64,000 nt of DNA from UBA10205 sp035289625. GTDB lineage: Archaea; Iainarchaeota; Iainarchaeia; Iainarchaeales; Iainarchaeaceae. Location of the stretch: positions 86,044 to 150,043 of the forward strand of contig DATDWP010000028.1 in assembly GCA_035289625.1 (NCBI GenBank). The letters are read 5' to 3'. Below are positions 51,896 to 61,011 of this stretch, one piece after another. The position numbers and the translations under genes were made by a program. Numbering within the stretch: position 1 is the stretch's first letter; each line of letters starts with the position of its first letter. The notes under the pieces were generated by a model. The model did no database searches. It worked only from the letters and a program-made list of their open reading frames with translations, and was not told the origin of the DNA.

Positions 51896-52940
51896 CCAAG
51901 CTCTTGATCTTTTTGCGATGGATCACGTACTGCGCATAATCCACATATTCTTTGTCCTTGATTGCTTCCAGCAGCGGCACTCTTGCGCGCTTCTTTTCAA
52001 TATTTTTTGTAATCGTTAGTATAAATGAGTCAGACCCAGCCCCGGATCCATAGGATGTCATTAGGATTTTGTTTCCGGGTTTTGCAACATCAAGAACGCT
52101 AGCAAGCCCCGCCATTGAAGCCCCTGAATAAGTGTTTCCGATATGTGGCGTTAAGAGCCCTTGCGCGATTTTCTTTTCATCAAACCCAAGTATTTTTGCA
52201 GCCCTCATTGGGAATTTGCCGTTTGGTTGGTGGAAAATTGCAAAGTCAAAATCTTTTGCTTCCATTCCGCCCTTTTTCATCATGTTTTTTGAAGCGCTAA
52301 GTACGTGGCGAAAGTATGCGGGTTCACCTGTAAATCTTCCGGCATGGCGCGGAAATTCTGCGTGCTGGCGCCTCCAAAAATCAGGAGTATCAGTTGTAAA
52401 TGAATAAGTGTCATCAATTTCTGCTATTATTTCCTCTTTTTTATCCCCAACAATAAAAGCAGCACCCCCGGACCCAGCTGTAAATTCAAGCGCGTCCCCC
52501 GGACGTCCTTGCGCGGTATCAGCCCCAATTGCAAGGCCGTAGCGGATCATTTTTGCTTTTGAAAACCCATATACAATTTGAAGCCCGGCAGTTCCGGCTT
52601 TGCATGCAAATTCAAGGTCAGCGCACATATACTCCTGCCCAACATTTAGAGCTTCCCCAACAATTGAAGAAGTGGTTTTTACAGCGTAGGGGTGGGATTC
52701 AGAACCTACATATATTGCATCAATATGCTCCGGGTTAATTTTTGCAACTTCGAGGGCATTGCGGCCAGCTTCCACTGAAATTGTGGCGCTATCCTCATCC
52801 CAAGACCCAAGGGCTTTTTCTTTAACCCCAAGCCCTGAGGATATTTTGCGCCCGTCCTTTTTCCAAACGCGCGCAATTTCCTCAACTGTTATTCGCTTGC
52901 GGGGGACATATGCCCCGTAGCCAACAATTCCTGGGTTCAT
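51888..52940 (-). CDS. Hydroxymethylglutaryl-CoA synthase, archaeal type
   Basis: 350 residues. Condenses acetyl-CoA and acetoacetyl-CoA. Archaeal HMGS pattern: GIVGYGAYVPRKRITVEEIA, YVGSESHPYAVKTTSSIVG, catalytic Cys in DLEFACKAGTAG, His in IFHQPNGKFPMRAA, and GNTYSGASMAGLASVLD. Partner of DUF35 and thiolase in the complex. Confidence 0.94.
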   Translation of the reverse strand: MNPGIVGYGAYVPRKRITVEEIARVWKKDGRKISSGLGVKEKALGSWDEDSATISVEAGRNALEVAKINPEHIDAIYVGSESHPYAVKTTSSIVGEALNVGQEYMCADLEFACKAGTAGLQIVYGFSKAKMIRYGLAIGADTAQGRPGDALEFTAGSGGAAFIVGDKKEEIIAEIDDTYSFTTDTPDFWRRQHAEFPRHAGRFTGEPAYFRHVLSASKNMMKKGGMEAKDFDFAIFHQPNGKFPMRAAKILGFDEKKIAQGLLTPHIGNTYSGASMAGLASVLDVAKPGNKILMTSYGSGAGSDSFILTITKNIEKKRARVPLLEAIKDKEYVDYAQYVIHRKKIKSLGE

Positions 52941-53143
52941 TTTGCAACCCCGGAGAACGGATATTTGATTTTGAGCAGCACGAATACGATTGCTGCAAAT
53001 ATGACTGCGCTCAGAATTATTTCAAGTGCCGTGAATGATTTTATTGTCTCCCGCGGCAAGATCTGATTGATGTAGCCAAAAATTGCGTATATTAGCAAAA
53101 AAATGAACGCGTACTTTACAACGTCTTTTGCCATTTGGTTCAT
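52937..53143 (-). CDS. Small membrane protein with two helices
   Basis: 68 residues with helices at about 10-25 (YAFIFLLIYAIFGYI) and 40-60 (LEIILSAVIFAAIVFVLL). Strong GGAGGTGG ribosome site upstream. Overlaps HMG-CoA synthase by four bases. Function unknown. Confidence 0.65.
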   Translation of the reverse strand: MNQMAKDVVKYAFIFLLIYAIFGYINQILPRETIKSFTALEIILSAVIFAAIVFVLLKIKYPFSGVAK

Positions 53144-53154
53144 TTCTCCACCTC

Positions 53155-53256
53155 CTTAATTCCCATAGGCGGGCTAAGCTTATAAATTATCTTCTCGGTT
53201 AGTTTGCCAAACATTTCATTCACTTCACTGCCATCTTGCGTTTTCCCAAAATTCAT
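53155..53256 (-). CDS. 33-residue reading frame between HMGR and membrane-protein gene (candidate)
   Basis: ATG overlaps the HMGR stop (TAATG) and the frame ends at TAA just before the next ribosome site. Product begins MNFGKTQDGSEVNEMFGK. The coupling arrangement matches the rest of the operon, but the length makes it uncertain. Confidence 0.3.
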
Positions 53257-54500
53257 TATTTTGCCTCAAGTATTTCTTTTGCGCGCGAAACACTAATTTT
53301 TCCCTCAGAAATCATCTGCCCAGCAACCCTCTCAACCGATTTGGCGTTTGCGCCGGCCGTCATTGCAATATTTTTTGCATGGAGCCTCATGTGCCCTTTT
53401 TGTATCCCTTCAGTTGCAAGCGCGCGAAGTGCTGCAAAATTTTGTGCAAGCCCCACGGCTGCAATAATTTGCCCAAGTTCGTTTGCGCTTTTAACTCCAA
53501 GAAGTTTTATATTTATTTTTGCCAAAGGGTGGGTTTTTGTTGCGCCCCCAACTAAACCTACTGCCAGTGGCAATTCAATTTCGCCAATTAGGTCCCCGTT
53601 TTTGTCCTTGTAATATTTTGTAAGGGGTAAATATTTTCCGGAGTGCGAGGCAAATGTGTGAGCGCCAGCTTCAACTGCGCGAAAATCATTCCCGGTAGCA
53701 ATAACAACCGCATCAATCCCATTCATTATCCCCTTATTGTGTGTGCATGCGCGGAACTGATCATTTGCCGCAAATTCATAAGCATCAAGAATATTTTCAA
53801 TAGCCTGTTCTCCTAGTTGCTCTTTTTTCCAAACGCTTTTTGCCTTCACTGTTCTGTGCACTGCTAGGTTGCTGATTATTCTCAAGAGCACTTTTCCTCC
53901 TGTAATTTTTTCAAGTAGAGGGGAAATTCTCTCGCACATAGTGTTCACTGCATTTGCGCCCATTGCATCTCTCACATCAACTAGCAAATGGAAGATAGCC
54001 ATTTTTCCGCGCGGGGTTGAAATTTCATGCCCCTCGATTTTTTTTGCCCCGCCACCAAATTTTACAAGGGTCGAATCCGCTAAATTTGCCTTCTCTAAGA
54101 TTTCCTTTTGGCAGGCAAGGGCATTTTCAATTGCTTTTTTGGGGTCTTTTATTCCAACCACTTGTATTTGCCCAATCATTATAGGTTCAGATGCAATTGA
54201 TTCAAATCCTTCCGAGAGCTTTGCAGCATTGCTTGCCGCTGCAATTACGCTAGGTTCTTCAGTTGCAAAGGGAACCAAATATTCTTTGCCATTTATTGTA
54301 AAATTAGTGGCAATTCCAAGGGGCAAGGAGAATGCGCCCACTACATTTTCAACCATCCTATTTGCAGTTTCAAAATCAAGCGCCCCGTACTTTTCTAACT
54401 GGCGAACTTCCTCATCGCTCAAATCAGCAAATTCTTTGAGTACTGCTAATCGGTCTTTGAGGCCCTTTTCATAAAATTTTGATACCTTAGATGTCTTCAT
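53256..54500 (-). CDS. mvaA: HMG-CoA reductase, class II (bacterial type)
   Basis: 414 residues from ATG 54500. Class II features: VVGAFSLPLGIATNFTING, catalytic Glu in ATEEPSVIAAASN, DAMGANAVNTMCE, catalytic Lys in THNKGIMNGIDA, Asp in ATGNDFRAVE, and His in GHMRLHAKNIA. Class II enzymes are typical of bacteria such as Gram-positive cocci and occur in a few archaea; most archaea have class I. First gene of the minus-strand superoperon. Confidence 0.94.
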   Translation of the reverse strand: MKTSKVSKFYEKGLKDRLAVLKEFADLSDEEVRQLEKYGALDFETANRMVENVVGAFSLPLGIATNFTINGKEYLVPFATEEPSVIAAASNAAKLSEGFESIASEPIMIGQIQVVGIKDPKKAIENALACQKEILEKANLADSTLVKFGGGAKKIEGHEISTPRGKMAIFHLLVDVRDAMGANAVNTMCERISPLLEKITGGKVLLRIISNLAVHRTVKAKSVWKKEQLGEQAIENILDAYEFAANDQFRACTHNKGIMNGIDAVVIATGNDFRAVEAGAHTFASHSGKYLPLTKYYKDKNGDLIGEIELPLAVGLVGGATKTHPLAKINIKLLGVKSANELGQIIAAVGLAQNFAALRALATEGIQKGHMRLHAKNIAMTAGANAKSVERVAGQMISEGKISVSRAKEILEAK

Positions 54501-54543
54501 GCGAAACACTATCCAATACAACAATAGAAGAATTTTAGGGGTT

Positions 54544-54657
54544 TTAGTAGGAATTGTGCGAATTTGAGGCCAAATAGTGCTGCACGATTTTGAGCCTCAT
54601 CTTCTTCTTTGCAATCCCTGTTTTTATCATGTCCTTTGTTGACGTGTGCGAGTTCAT
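54544..54657 (-). CDS. 37-residue leader-peptide candidate upstream of HMGR
   Basis: ATG 54657 lies about 28 bases after a TTTATATAC box (minus strand, 54690-54681), so a leaderless transcript is possible; a longer frame extends to 54774. Product begins MNSHTSTKDMIKTGIAK. Ends 43 bases before the HMGR start. Could be a leader peptide or simply the 5' untranslated part of the superoperon. Confidence 0.35.
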   Translation of the reverse strand: MNSHTSTKDMIKTGIAKKKMRLKIVQHYLASNSHNSY

Positions 54658-54831
54658 TTTCTTCTTTTGTGCCAAAAGCAGTATATAAACCTTACGACTT
54701 TTGTCCATCTTAAAATTGGCTTTTGACGAATAAAATAGAAGTGGTTTATGTAGTAGTAATTCATCTTGCTGCAAGCAAGACCCTCTGCTGATTTGGCAAA
54801 AGTTTTAATTAATCCCAGTCGTTCTTATCCT

Positions 54832-55287
54832 ATGCCATTTAGGCCTAATAGCCAATATAATCATCGCACTAAACTTCTCCCTGGCAGTTCAGTAATCCAA
54901 CGTTTGCTCAATGAGAAGCTTGGAAAAAAAGATGAAGGTGCATTGCACTCATTTCGTTTGGTTACTCCACGCGGCGTTCAATATTTTGAATATGAGCGAA
55001 GAAAATCTGGATATACAGTATATTTCATAAAAACATCAGATCGTATGGTGAGCGCTAAGAAGTTCAAACATGAAAAGGCAAATGAGTCCTTTGATTTGCA
55101 CGTTGCAAGGCAGATTCACACGCAACTCAAATCAGTGCCAACAACTGCTGTCAATGGCTCATTGCATGAGATCACAATTGCATTGCCCAAAACAGGGAGT
55201 GTAAAAGGCTTAAATGCAAAACTCACTTTTGAAAAAGTCGGCCCTGAAGAATTTGTTGAAATCAAAAGGCAAGTAGGCAGCCATTAA
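54832..55287 (+). CDS. Hypothetical protein (MPFR N-terminus)
   Basis: 151 residues from ATG 54832 (upstream in-frame codons to 54766 unlikely). Begins MPFRPNSQYNHRTKLLPG; a beta-rich middle (RLVTPRGVQYFEYERRKSG) and a charged C-terminus. Convergent with the NAD kinase gene, four-base overlap. Not recognised. Confidence 0.55.
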   Translation: MPFRPNSQYNHRTKLLPGSSVIQRLLNEKLGKKDEGALHSFRLVTPRGVQYFEYERRKSGYTVYFIKTSDRMVSAKKFKHEKANESFDLHVARQIHTQLKSVPTTAVNGSLHEITIALPKTGSVKGLNAKLTFEKVGPEEFVEIKRQVGSH

Positions 55288-56048
55288 TATTTTCGGGCAA
55301 GCCTAACCGGCCGCCCTTTCAAAATCTCAACTTTCTTTTTAATAGAAAACCTCTGCTGCCCATCAATAATGGCTTGCGCTTTCCCCTTTTCAAATTCATA
55401 CACTAGCACCTTTTCATGGTCATTGATAATCAATGGGCGATGCGACCAATCAACAGGGTTCATGCTAACCACAACAAACACCTTCGCATTGCCTTTTACA
55501 ATTGGGCCGCCGGCAGATAGGGCGTGCGCTGTTGAACCTGTAGGAGTTGCAACAATTAAACCGTCCCCTGATTCATACCTCTGTTCAGTGCCGATTTTTA
55601 GCTTGTATTTGAGAAGCCTTCCGGCTTTTGCCGGGACAATTAACACCTCATTTAGTGCCTGCCCAACAACTTTACCGTCAATTTTTGCAACAATTCGCGC
55701 GCGCTCTTCAAACTTTAATCTCCCACTGAGAACTTTTTGAAGAGCAAATTCAATTTCGCTGTGATGGAATGATTGCAAAAACCCGCGGCTTCCGCAATTA
55801 ATCCCCACTACCGAGGAATTTTTTTTAAGTTCGCGAAATACCTGTAAAAGTGTCCCATCCCCGCCAAAAGAGAGCACAATACCTGATCTGAATTTTTGCA
55901 GCGGCTTTGAACTTTTGGATTTTAAAAAATTCGAATCGACTTCAAATGCAATATTCCTCTTCTGCAAAATTCCAATTGCCAATTTTGCCGCTTTCCTTGC
56001 AAGTGGGTTGATTTTTCTTCCTGTAATTCCGATTATTTGCCTTTTCAT
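55284..56048 (-). CDS. nadK: NAD kinase
   Basis: 254 residues from ATG 56048 (an in-frame frame start at 56072 adds eight). Catalytic GGDGTLL with the conserved Asp, then NDE-type ALNEVLIV and GDGLIVATPTGSTAHALSAGGP, and the C-terminal VNPVDWSHRPLI-like segment. Makes NADP+, using NAD+ from nadE at 31 kb; NADPH is needed for HMG-CoA reduction. Confidence 0.95.
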   Translation of the reverse strand: MKRQIIGITGRKINPLARKAAKLAIGILQKRNIAFEVDSNFLKSKSSKPLQKFRSGIVLSFGGDGTLLQVFRELKKNSSVVGINCGSRGFLQSFHHSEIEFALQKVLSGRLKFEERARIVAKIDGKVVGQALNEVLIVPAKAGRLLKYKLKIGTEQRYESGDGLIVATPTGSTAHALSAGGPIVKGNAKVFVVVSMNPVDWSHRPLIINDHEKVLVYEFEKGKAQAIIDGQQRFSIKKKVEILKGRPVRLARKY

Positions 56049-56128
56049 AACTACTTTTTCTTGGAAAAGCAATTAAAACTGGTGGGAAGATGAAAAGAGT
56101 TTAAGAATTCTTTCACTATCATATTTTT

Positions 56129-56608
56129 ATGGATTGGGCAAGGAATAGAGGGCGAGGGAAAAGAAAAATAAAAATAAACTTCAAACCAAGCTCTACTCTA
56201 CCAGTAGAAATTAATGCAAATAGCACTATTTTTTTGAATTCAAAACTCATCACTATTCGCGAGAAAAAAATCCTAATGCAAGCCCTTACAAGCCCTGAAA
56301 AATCGGATGAGGCGCTCAGAAGGATTAAAATTGCAACAGAACTTACCAAAAAATATCATAAAGACAAAAAAGGGGTCCTCGCGCTTTTGCGTGCATTTTC
56401 AGATATTTCAAAAATAAGAACAGGTAGAAGCCATCCGGATTTGGAAAGAGAGGCTGCACTTGAAGTGATGAAAAGAATAGAGCAAAAACCTCAGAAAGGT
56501 CTGCACGAGTACACATTTGAACTGGATTTTCCTCTTCACTCCGGATATCTACTTGGGCTCAAGGTCGCAACCCTGAATGGCAAACTAGAGGCAATAGCGC
56601 GCCGATAA
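56129..56608 (+). CDS. Hypothetical basic protein
   Basis: 159 residues, strongly basic N-terminus (MDWARNRGRGKRKIKINF), helical middle and a beta-rich end. Similar in style to the other short basic proteins though it does not start with MP. Not recognised. Confidence 0.6.
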   Translation: MDWARNRGRGKRKIKINFKPSSTLPVEINANSTIFLNSKLITIREKKILMQALTSPEKSDEALRRIKIATELTKKYHKDKKGVLALLRAFSDISKIRTGRSHPDLEREAALEVMKRIEQKPQKGLHEYTFELDFPLHSGYLLGLKVATLNGKLEAIARR

Positions 56609-56646
56609 AAGGAAACATAATAAACCACAATTTGCATTCATTGTTT

Positions 56647-57525
56647 ATGCGGGTAAAATTTCCAAAGCCAGGCACGGCGAGTAGTATAATCTACCGTGGC
56701 ATTAGTGCTGGACATTCGTGGAAACGTGTAATGTCCGCCCTGGAAAACTCCGGACATAAAACCTCTTATAAAAGCGCTAAAGTAATGGCATCCACAATGC
56801 GTGCGAAAGGCCTCATTGGCCGTGATATTGGGCCGCGGGTCGCAATCTCAAAAAAGGCCCGGGAAAAAAGAATGGAAGCGACTTCATTAATAATTCAAAA
56901 TCCGCTTTTGCCGACAAGGGATATTGTTGCAAAAATAGGGCGTTCTGAAGAATATATACGTAGAGTCAAAAGGCACTTGAATGATGCCGGGTTCTATGTG
57001 CCTCAGATAGTTGGCCGTAAAAAAAAGGCAATTCCATACTCTGCAATCCAATCGAAATGGATCTCAGACAACTATCGGCTTGTGATGTCTGCAATAAGGG
57101 ACGCTGGCAGGCTGCACACTTTTAATACGCAGAAGCGCGAAGCTTTCCAAGATTATGTTCTTAACAAACTCCCTTTGGTTATGAACGCCTATCGGGTAGA
57201 CAAGGGCAGACAGCTGAAAAGCTATATTTACGACAGAATAATAAGAAGCCTTGCGCCGGATTTTATTCGGGAAACACTTGCTTTTGAAATGAAAATAAGC
57301 GAGGGGGATTCAAGAAAGCTGCTAGGGCTACTAAGTGATCTTGGTAGAGGGATTGACATGGAAACCTCTGCAATGGCAAGGGGCATTACTTCAAAGAAGG
57401 CGGTATTGCTTTTGGATTTGTATAGGAAATACAGTTCTTCCAAAAGCGCAGTGGAATATGACAATAGGTCAATGGGACAAGTTATCGAGGATAATGAGGA
57501 ACACAACGAACCCAAAGTTGCGTGA
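56647..57525 (+). CDS. DNA-binding-type protein with HTH and sigma-region-2-like segment
   Basis: 292 residues from ATG 56647. N-terminal helix-turn-helix region (AGHSWKRVMSALENSGHK; RDIVAKIGRSEEYIRRVKRHL). Residues about 160-230 read LNKLPLVMNAYRVDKGRQLKSY-IYDRIIRSLAPDF, which resembles the sigma-70 region 2 order (LPLV...YDPxxG...FxxYxxxRI). That likeness is suggestive only. C-terminal helical, acidic tail. Possibly a transcription-associated or recombination-associated DNA-binding protein. Confidence 0.5.
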   Translation: MRVKFPKPGTASSIIYRGISAGHSWKRVMSALENSGHKTSYKSAKVMASTMRAKGLIGRDIGPRVAISKKAREKRMEATSLIIQNPLLPTRDIVAKIGRSEEYIRRVKRHLNDAGFYVPQIVGRKKKAIPYSAIQSKWISDNYRLVMSAIRDAGRLHTFNTQKREAFQDYVLNKLPLVMNAYRVDKGRQLKSYIYDRIIRSLAPDFIRETLAFEMKISEGDSRKLLGLLSDLGRGIDMETSAMARGITSKKAVLLLDLYRKYSSSKSAVEYDNRSMGQVIEDNEEHNEPKVA

Positions 57526-57663
57526 TTGTTTTAGTTAAGGATAACTTCCGCCCAATTATTTGCGCATCCACATATGCTTATTGAAATATGTAAAGCATAA
57601 CCTAGTTCACTGTTTTTTAAATGTTTTTGCTTCCAATTCATTAAATGGAATTATTATCTTGAG

Positions 57664-60327
57664 GTGAGCGTTGTGGCAAAATATGTGTACTTATTCGATG
57701 AGAGCAAAAACCCAAATACCGAAGAAGCACAATTTGTTCTGGGTAATAAGGGCGCGCAGCTAGCTGAAATGACAAATGCAGGCCTCAAAGTCCCCTATGG
57801 CTTTACAGTGACAACCCAAGCTTGTAAAGAATTCTACTCTCTTGGCAAAAAATGGCCAACAGGCCTTGATGCACAAATAAAAACAGCTCTTTTAAAACTT
57901 GAAAAGAAAATGGGCAAAAAATTTGGCGACCCAAAAAACCCACTCTTTGTTTCAGTGCGCTCAGGTTCATATGTTTCAATGCCGGGAATGATGGATACAG
58001 TCCTGAATTTGGGAATGAATGATAAAACAGTTGAAGGTTTTGCAGCGCTTACAAAAAATCCGCGCGCAGCATACGATTCCTATAGGCGCTTTATCAATAT
58101 GTTTGGCGATGTGGTAATGGGAATTGACCACTCCAAATTCGAGCACATAATCCACTCAAAAAAAGAATCGCTCGGAGTAAAATTTGACACAGAGCTTAAC
58201 GCAGATGATCTAAAAGATGTTGTTCAAAAATACAAAGAACTTGTAAAAAAAGAGAAAGGCAAATCATTTCCAGATGAGCCAATAGAGCAGCTTGAAATGG
58301 GGATAAATGCAGTATTTGATTCCTGGAACTCTGCTAGGGCAATCTCTTATAGAAGAATACACAATTTGCGTTCAGATGCTGGCACTGCTGTAAATGTTCA
58401 GGCAATGGTATTTGGAAATATGGGTGATGATTCTGGCACTGGGGTTTCATTTACGAGAAATCCAGCTACTGGGCAAAAAGAACACTACGGCGAATTTTTG
58501 GTAAACGCGCAAGGAGAAGATGTAGTTGCAGGCATCCGCACACCGCAACCGATTGATGAGATGAAAAAAACACACCCAAAAGTTTATGCAGAACTCATAA
58601 AAATTTATGAAAAGCTCGAATCCCATTATAGAGAAGTCCAGGATTTTGAATTCACATTTGAAAAAGGAAAACTCTACTTATTGCAAACAAGAAGCGGAAA
58701 AAGAACAGCGCAAGCAGCAGTAAAAATTGCAGTGGATATGGCAAATGAAAAAATAATTTCAAAAGAAGAAGCAGTACTTCGCGTAAAAGCCGAGCAATTA
58801 GACCAACTTTTACACAAACAACTAAGTGCTGAGGCAAAAAAGAGTGCTGAACTTATTGCAAAAGGCCTTGCAGCATCCCCCGGGGCCGCCGTTGGAAAAA
58901 TAGTATTTAATGCAGAGAGGGCAACCGAACTAAGTGGTTTGGGGGAAAAAGTAATACTTGTCAGAATGGAAACAAGCCCAGAAGATATTGAAGGGATGCA
59001 CGCAGCGCAAGGAATACTAACCGCGCGCGGGGGAGTTACCTCTCATGCAGCAGTTGTTGCCAGAGGAATGGGCAAGTGCTGCGTTGCTGGATGCGAAGAA
59101 ATTATAGTTTCAGAAAGCACACACTCGATGTCTATTCCTAAAAAAAATCTAACTTTTAAAGAAGGTCAATACATTGCACTTGATGGAAGTACAGGTGAAG
59201 TTTTCAAGGGCGCGCTTGAACTGGTAGAGCCAACCCTTTCAGGGGATTTTTCAACTTTAATGAAATGGGCAGATTCTTACCGCAAAATTGGTGTTAGGAC
59301 AAATGCAGACACCCCGCACGATAGCAAAGTTGCAAGAGGGTTTGGGGCGGAAGGGATCGGGCTTTGCAGAACAGAGCACATGTTTTTTGAAGAGAGCAGA
59401 ATAGCTGCAGTGCGTGAAATGATCCTTGCCCAAGATGTAGAGGGTAGAAAAAAGGCGCTTGCAAAACTCTTGCCATTCCAGCGCGAGGACTTTGAAGGGA
59501 TATTTACTGAAATGGACAATCTCCCGGTAATAATACGCCTTCTAGACCCGCCACTGCATGAGTTCTTGCCAAAAGAAGAAGAGGATATGCAAAACCTTGC
59601 AACTGAAATGGGTTCAACGCTTGAAAAAATAAAACAAATTTCATCTTCACTGCACGAATTCAACCCAATGCTCGGGCATAGGGGCTGCAGGCTTGGAATA
59701 ACATACCCTGAAATTACTCAGATGCAGGCAAGTGCAATATTTCAAGCAGCGCTAAATGTGAAAAAGAAGGGAATTACACCACTCCCAGAAATAGAAATAC
59801 CACTTGTTGGGAATGTGAAAGAATTCCTAGACCAGAAGAGAATAATTGAAGAAGTTGCAAAAAATCTCAATGTGAAAGGCGAAATTGAATACAAAATAGG
59901 AACAATGTTTGAAGTCCCGCGGGCATGCGTAACTGCTGCTGAAATTGCAAAGGAAGTGGATTTCATCTCATTCGGAACAAATGACCTAACCCAAACAACC
60001 CTTGGATTTTCAAGGGATGATGCGGGAAAATTCATTTCAGCCTATCTTGAAAAAGGGATACTTGAAATTGACCCATTCCAATCAATTGACCAGAACGGAG
60101 TTGGCATTTTAATGCAGCAGGCAGTAAATGCTGCGCGCTCTGTAAAGAAAGGAATAGATATTGGAATTTGCGGAGAGCACGGAGGGGACCCAGCTTCAGT
60201 TGAATTTTGCCACAGAATTGGCCTATCAAACGTTAGCTGCTCTCCTTATAGGGTTCCAATTGCCCGCCTTGCAGCAGCGCAGGCAGCCCTCAAAGAAAAA
60301 GCCAGAGCAAAGAAAAAGAAGAAGTGA
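57664..60327 (+). CDS. ppdK: Pyruvate, phosphate dikinase
   Basis: 887 residues, the normal PPDK length. N-terminal ATP-grasp nucleotide-binding part, phosphohistidine domain with GGVTSHAAVVARGMG (catalytic His near 461), and the C-terminal TIM barrel with the catalytic Cys motif GICGEHGGDPAS near residue 840. Interconverts pyruvate + ATP + Pi with PEP + AMP + PPi, so it can run glycolysis or gluconeogenesis; no PEP synthase is in the window. Start is a GTG at 57664. Confidence 0.96.
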   Translation: MSVVAKYVYLFDESKNPNTEEAQFVLGNKGAQLAEMTNAGLKVPYGFTVTTQACKEFYSLGKKWPTGLDAQIKTALLKLEKKMGKKFGDPKNPLFVSVRSGSYVSMPGMMDTVLNLGMNDKTVEGFAALTKNPRAAYDSYRRFINMFGDVVMGIDHSKFEHIIHSKKESLGVKFDTELNADDLKDVVQKYKELVKKEKGKSFPDEPIEQLEMGINAVFDSWNSARAISYRRIHNLRSDAGTAVNVQAMVFGNMGDDSGTGVSFTRNPATGQKEHYGEFLVNAQGEDVVAGIRTPQPIDEMKKTHPKVYAELIKIYEKLESHYREVQDFEFTFEKGKLYLLQTRSGKRTAQAAVKIAVDMANEKIISKEEAVLRVKAEQLDQLLHKQLSAEAKKSAELIAKGLAASPGAAVGKIVFNAERATELSGLGEKVILVRMETSPEDIEGMHAAQGILTARGGVTSHAAVVARGMGKCCVAGCEEIIVSESTHSMSIPKKNLTFKEGQYIALDGSTGEVFKGALELVEPTLSGDFSTLMKWADSYRKIGVRTNADTPHDSKVARGFGAEGIGLCRTEHMFFEESRIAAVREMILAQDVEGRKKALAKLLPFQREDFEGIFTEMDNLPVIIRLLDPPLHEFLPKEEEDMQNLATEMGSTLEKIKQISSSLHEFNPMLGHRGCRLGITYPEITQMQASAIFQAALNVKKKGITPLPEIEIPLVGNVKEFLDQKRIIEEVAKNLNVKGEIEYKIGTMFEVPRACVTAAEIAKEVDFISFGTNDLTQTTLGFSRDDAGKFISAYLEKGILEIDPFQSIDQNGVGILMQQAVNAARSVKKGIDIGICGEHGGDPASVEFCHRIGLSNVSCSPYRVPIARLAAAQAALKEKARAKKKKK

Positions 60328-60373
60328 ATCTCGAATTCAAAAGTGGGCTGAAGATACGTTTACTTTGAAAATT

Positions 60374-60910
60374 TCAATTGCCAAAAAGCCCTGCAATAAA
60401 ATTCCATATTGCACCAAGAACCCCGGCAAAAGCAGAAGCCGTTTTCACAAAAATGCTCTCGATTTTGCCCTCGTTGGAAATCCCGTTGTATTCAATTTCC
60501 CCCGAGTTCACCGCGCCGACAAATTCCTCAGCCGGGTTTTTTGAAAGAACAATCCTATCAACCGTATCCTCCCTCACTTTTATTTCAGCATCGGCATCCT
60601 CACGCGCCCCAATAAAAATTTCTTTTAAGAGGTTTTTTTCAGTGCGCGCCCAATAAGATTCAACAGTTCCATCATCAAGTCTTACGTAAATATTGAATTT
60701 GTCATTCCCAAAAACCTGCATTATTTCCCCCGGCACAGACCCGACTTGGGCATTTATATGAGCCACAACATCCGATTTTAACTCTCCGCCTTCAAAAGAC
60801 GAACGGATCTGCTCCCTGCTATCTGTTAGGGCAACAAAACCCGTGGACTCATCTGCTACTGCAATTGAACCCATCAGCAAGAGGAGCGAGATGAAAAAAG
60901 CTTTCTGCAT
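60374..60910 (-). CDS. Secreted protein with C-terminal membrane helix
   Basis: 178 residues from ATG 60910 (upstream codons to 60961 would spoil the signal). Signal peptide (KAFFISLLLLMGSIAVA), a soluble acidic middle with EESYWARTEKNLLKEIFIG-type pattern, and a hydrophobic C-terminal helix (AFAGVLGAIWNFIAGLFGN). Probably tail-anchored outside the membrane. Not recognised. Confidence 0.65.
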   Translation of the reverse strand: MQKAFFISLLLLMGSIAVADESTGFVALTDSREQIRSSFEGGELKSDVVAHINAQVGSVPGEIMQVFGNDKFNIYVRLDDGTVESYWARTEKNLLKEIFIGAREDADAEIKVREDTVDRIVLSKNPAEEFVGAVNSGEIEYNGISNEGKIESIFVKTASAFAGVLGAIWNFIAGLFGN

Positions 60911-61011
60911 GCAATGATATAGTTGTAGGCAGTATAAAAAAAGTATTGTCAAAATCACCACAATTACCTCTTAAGGGCCTTTTTCCAAAGGGCAGTTTTA
61001 TGATTTACACT

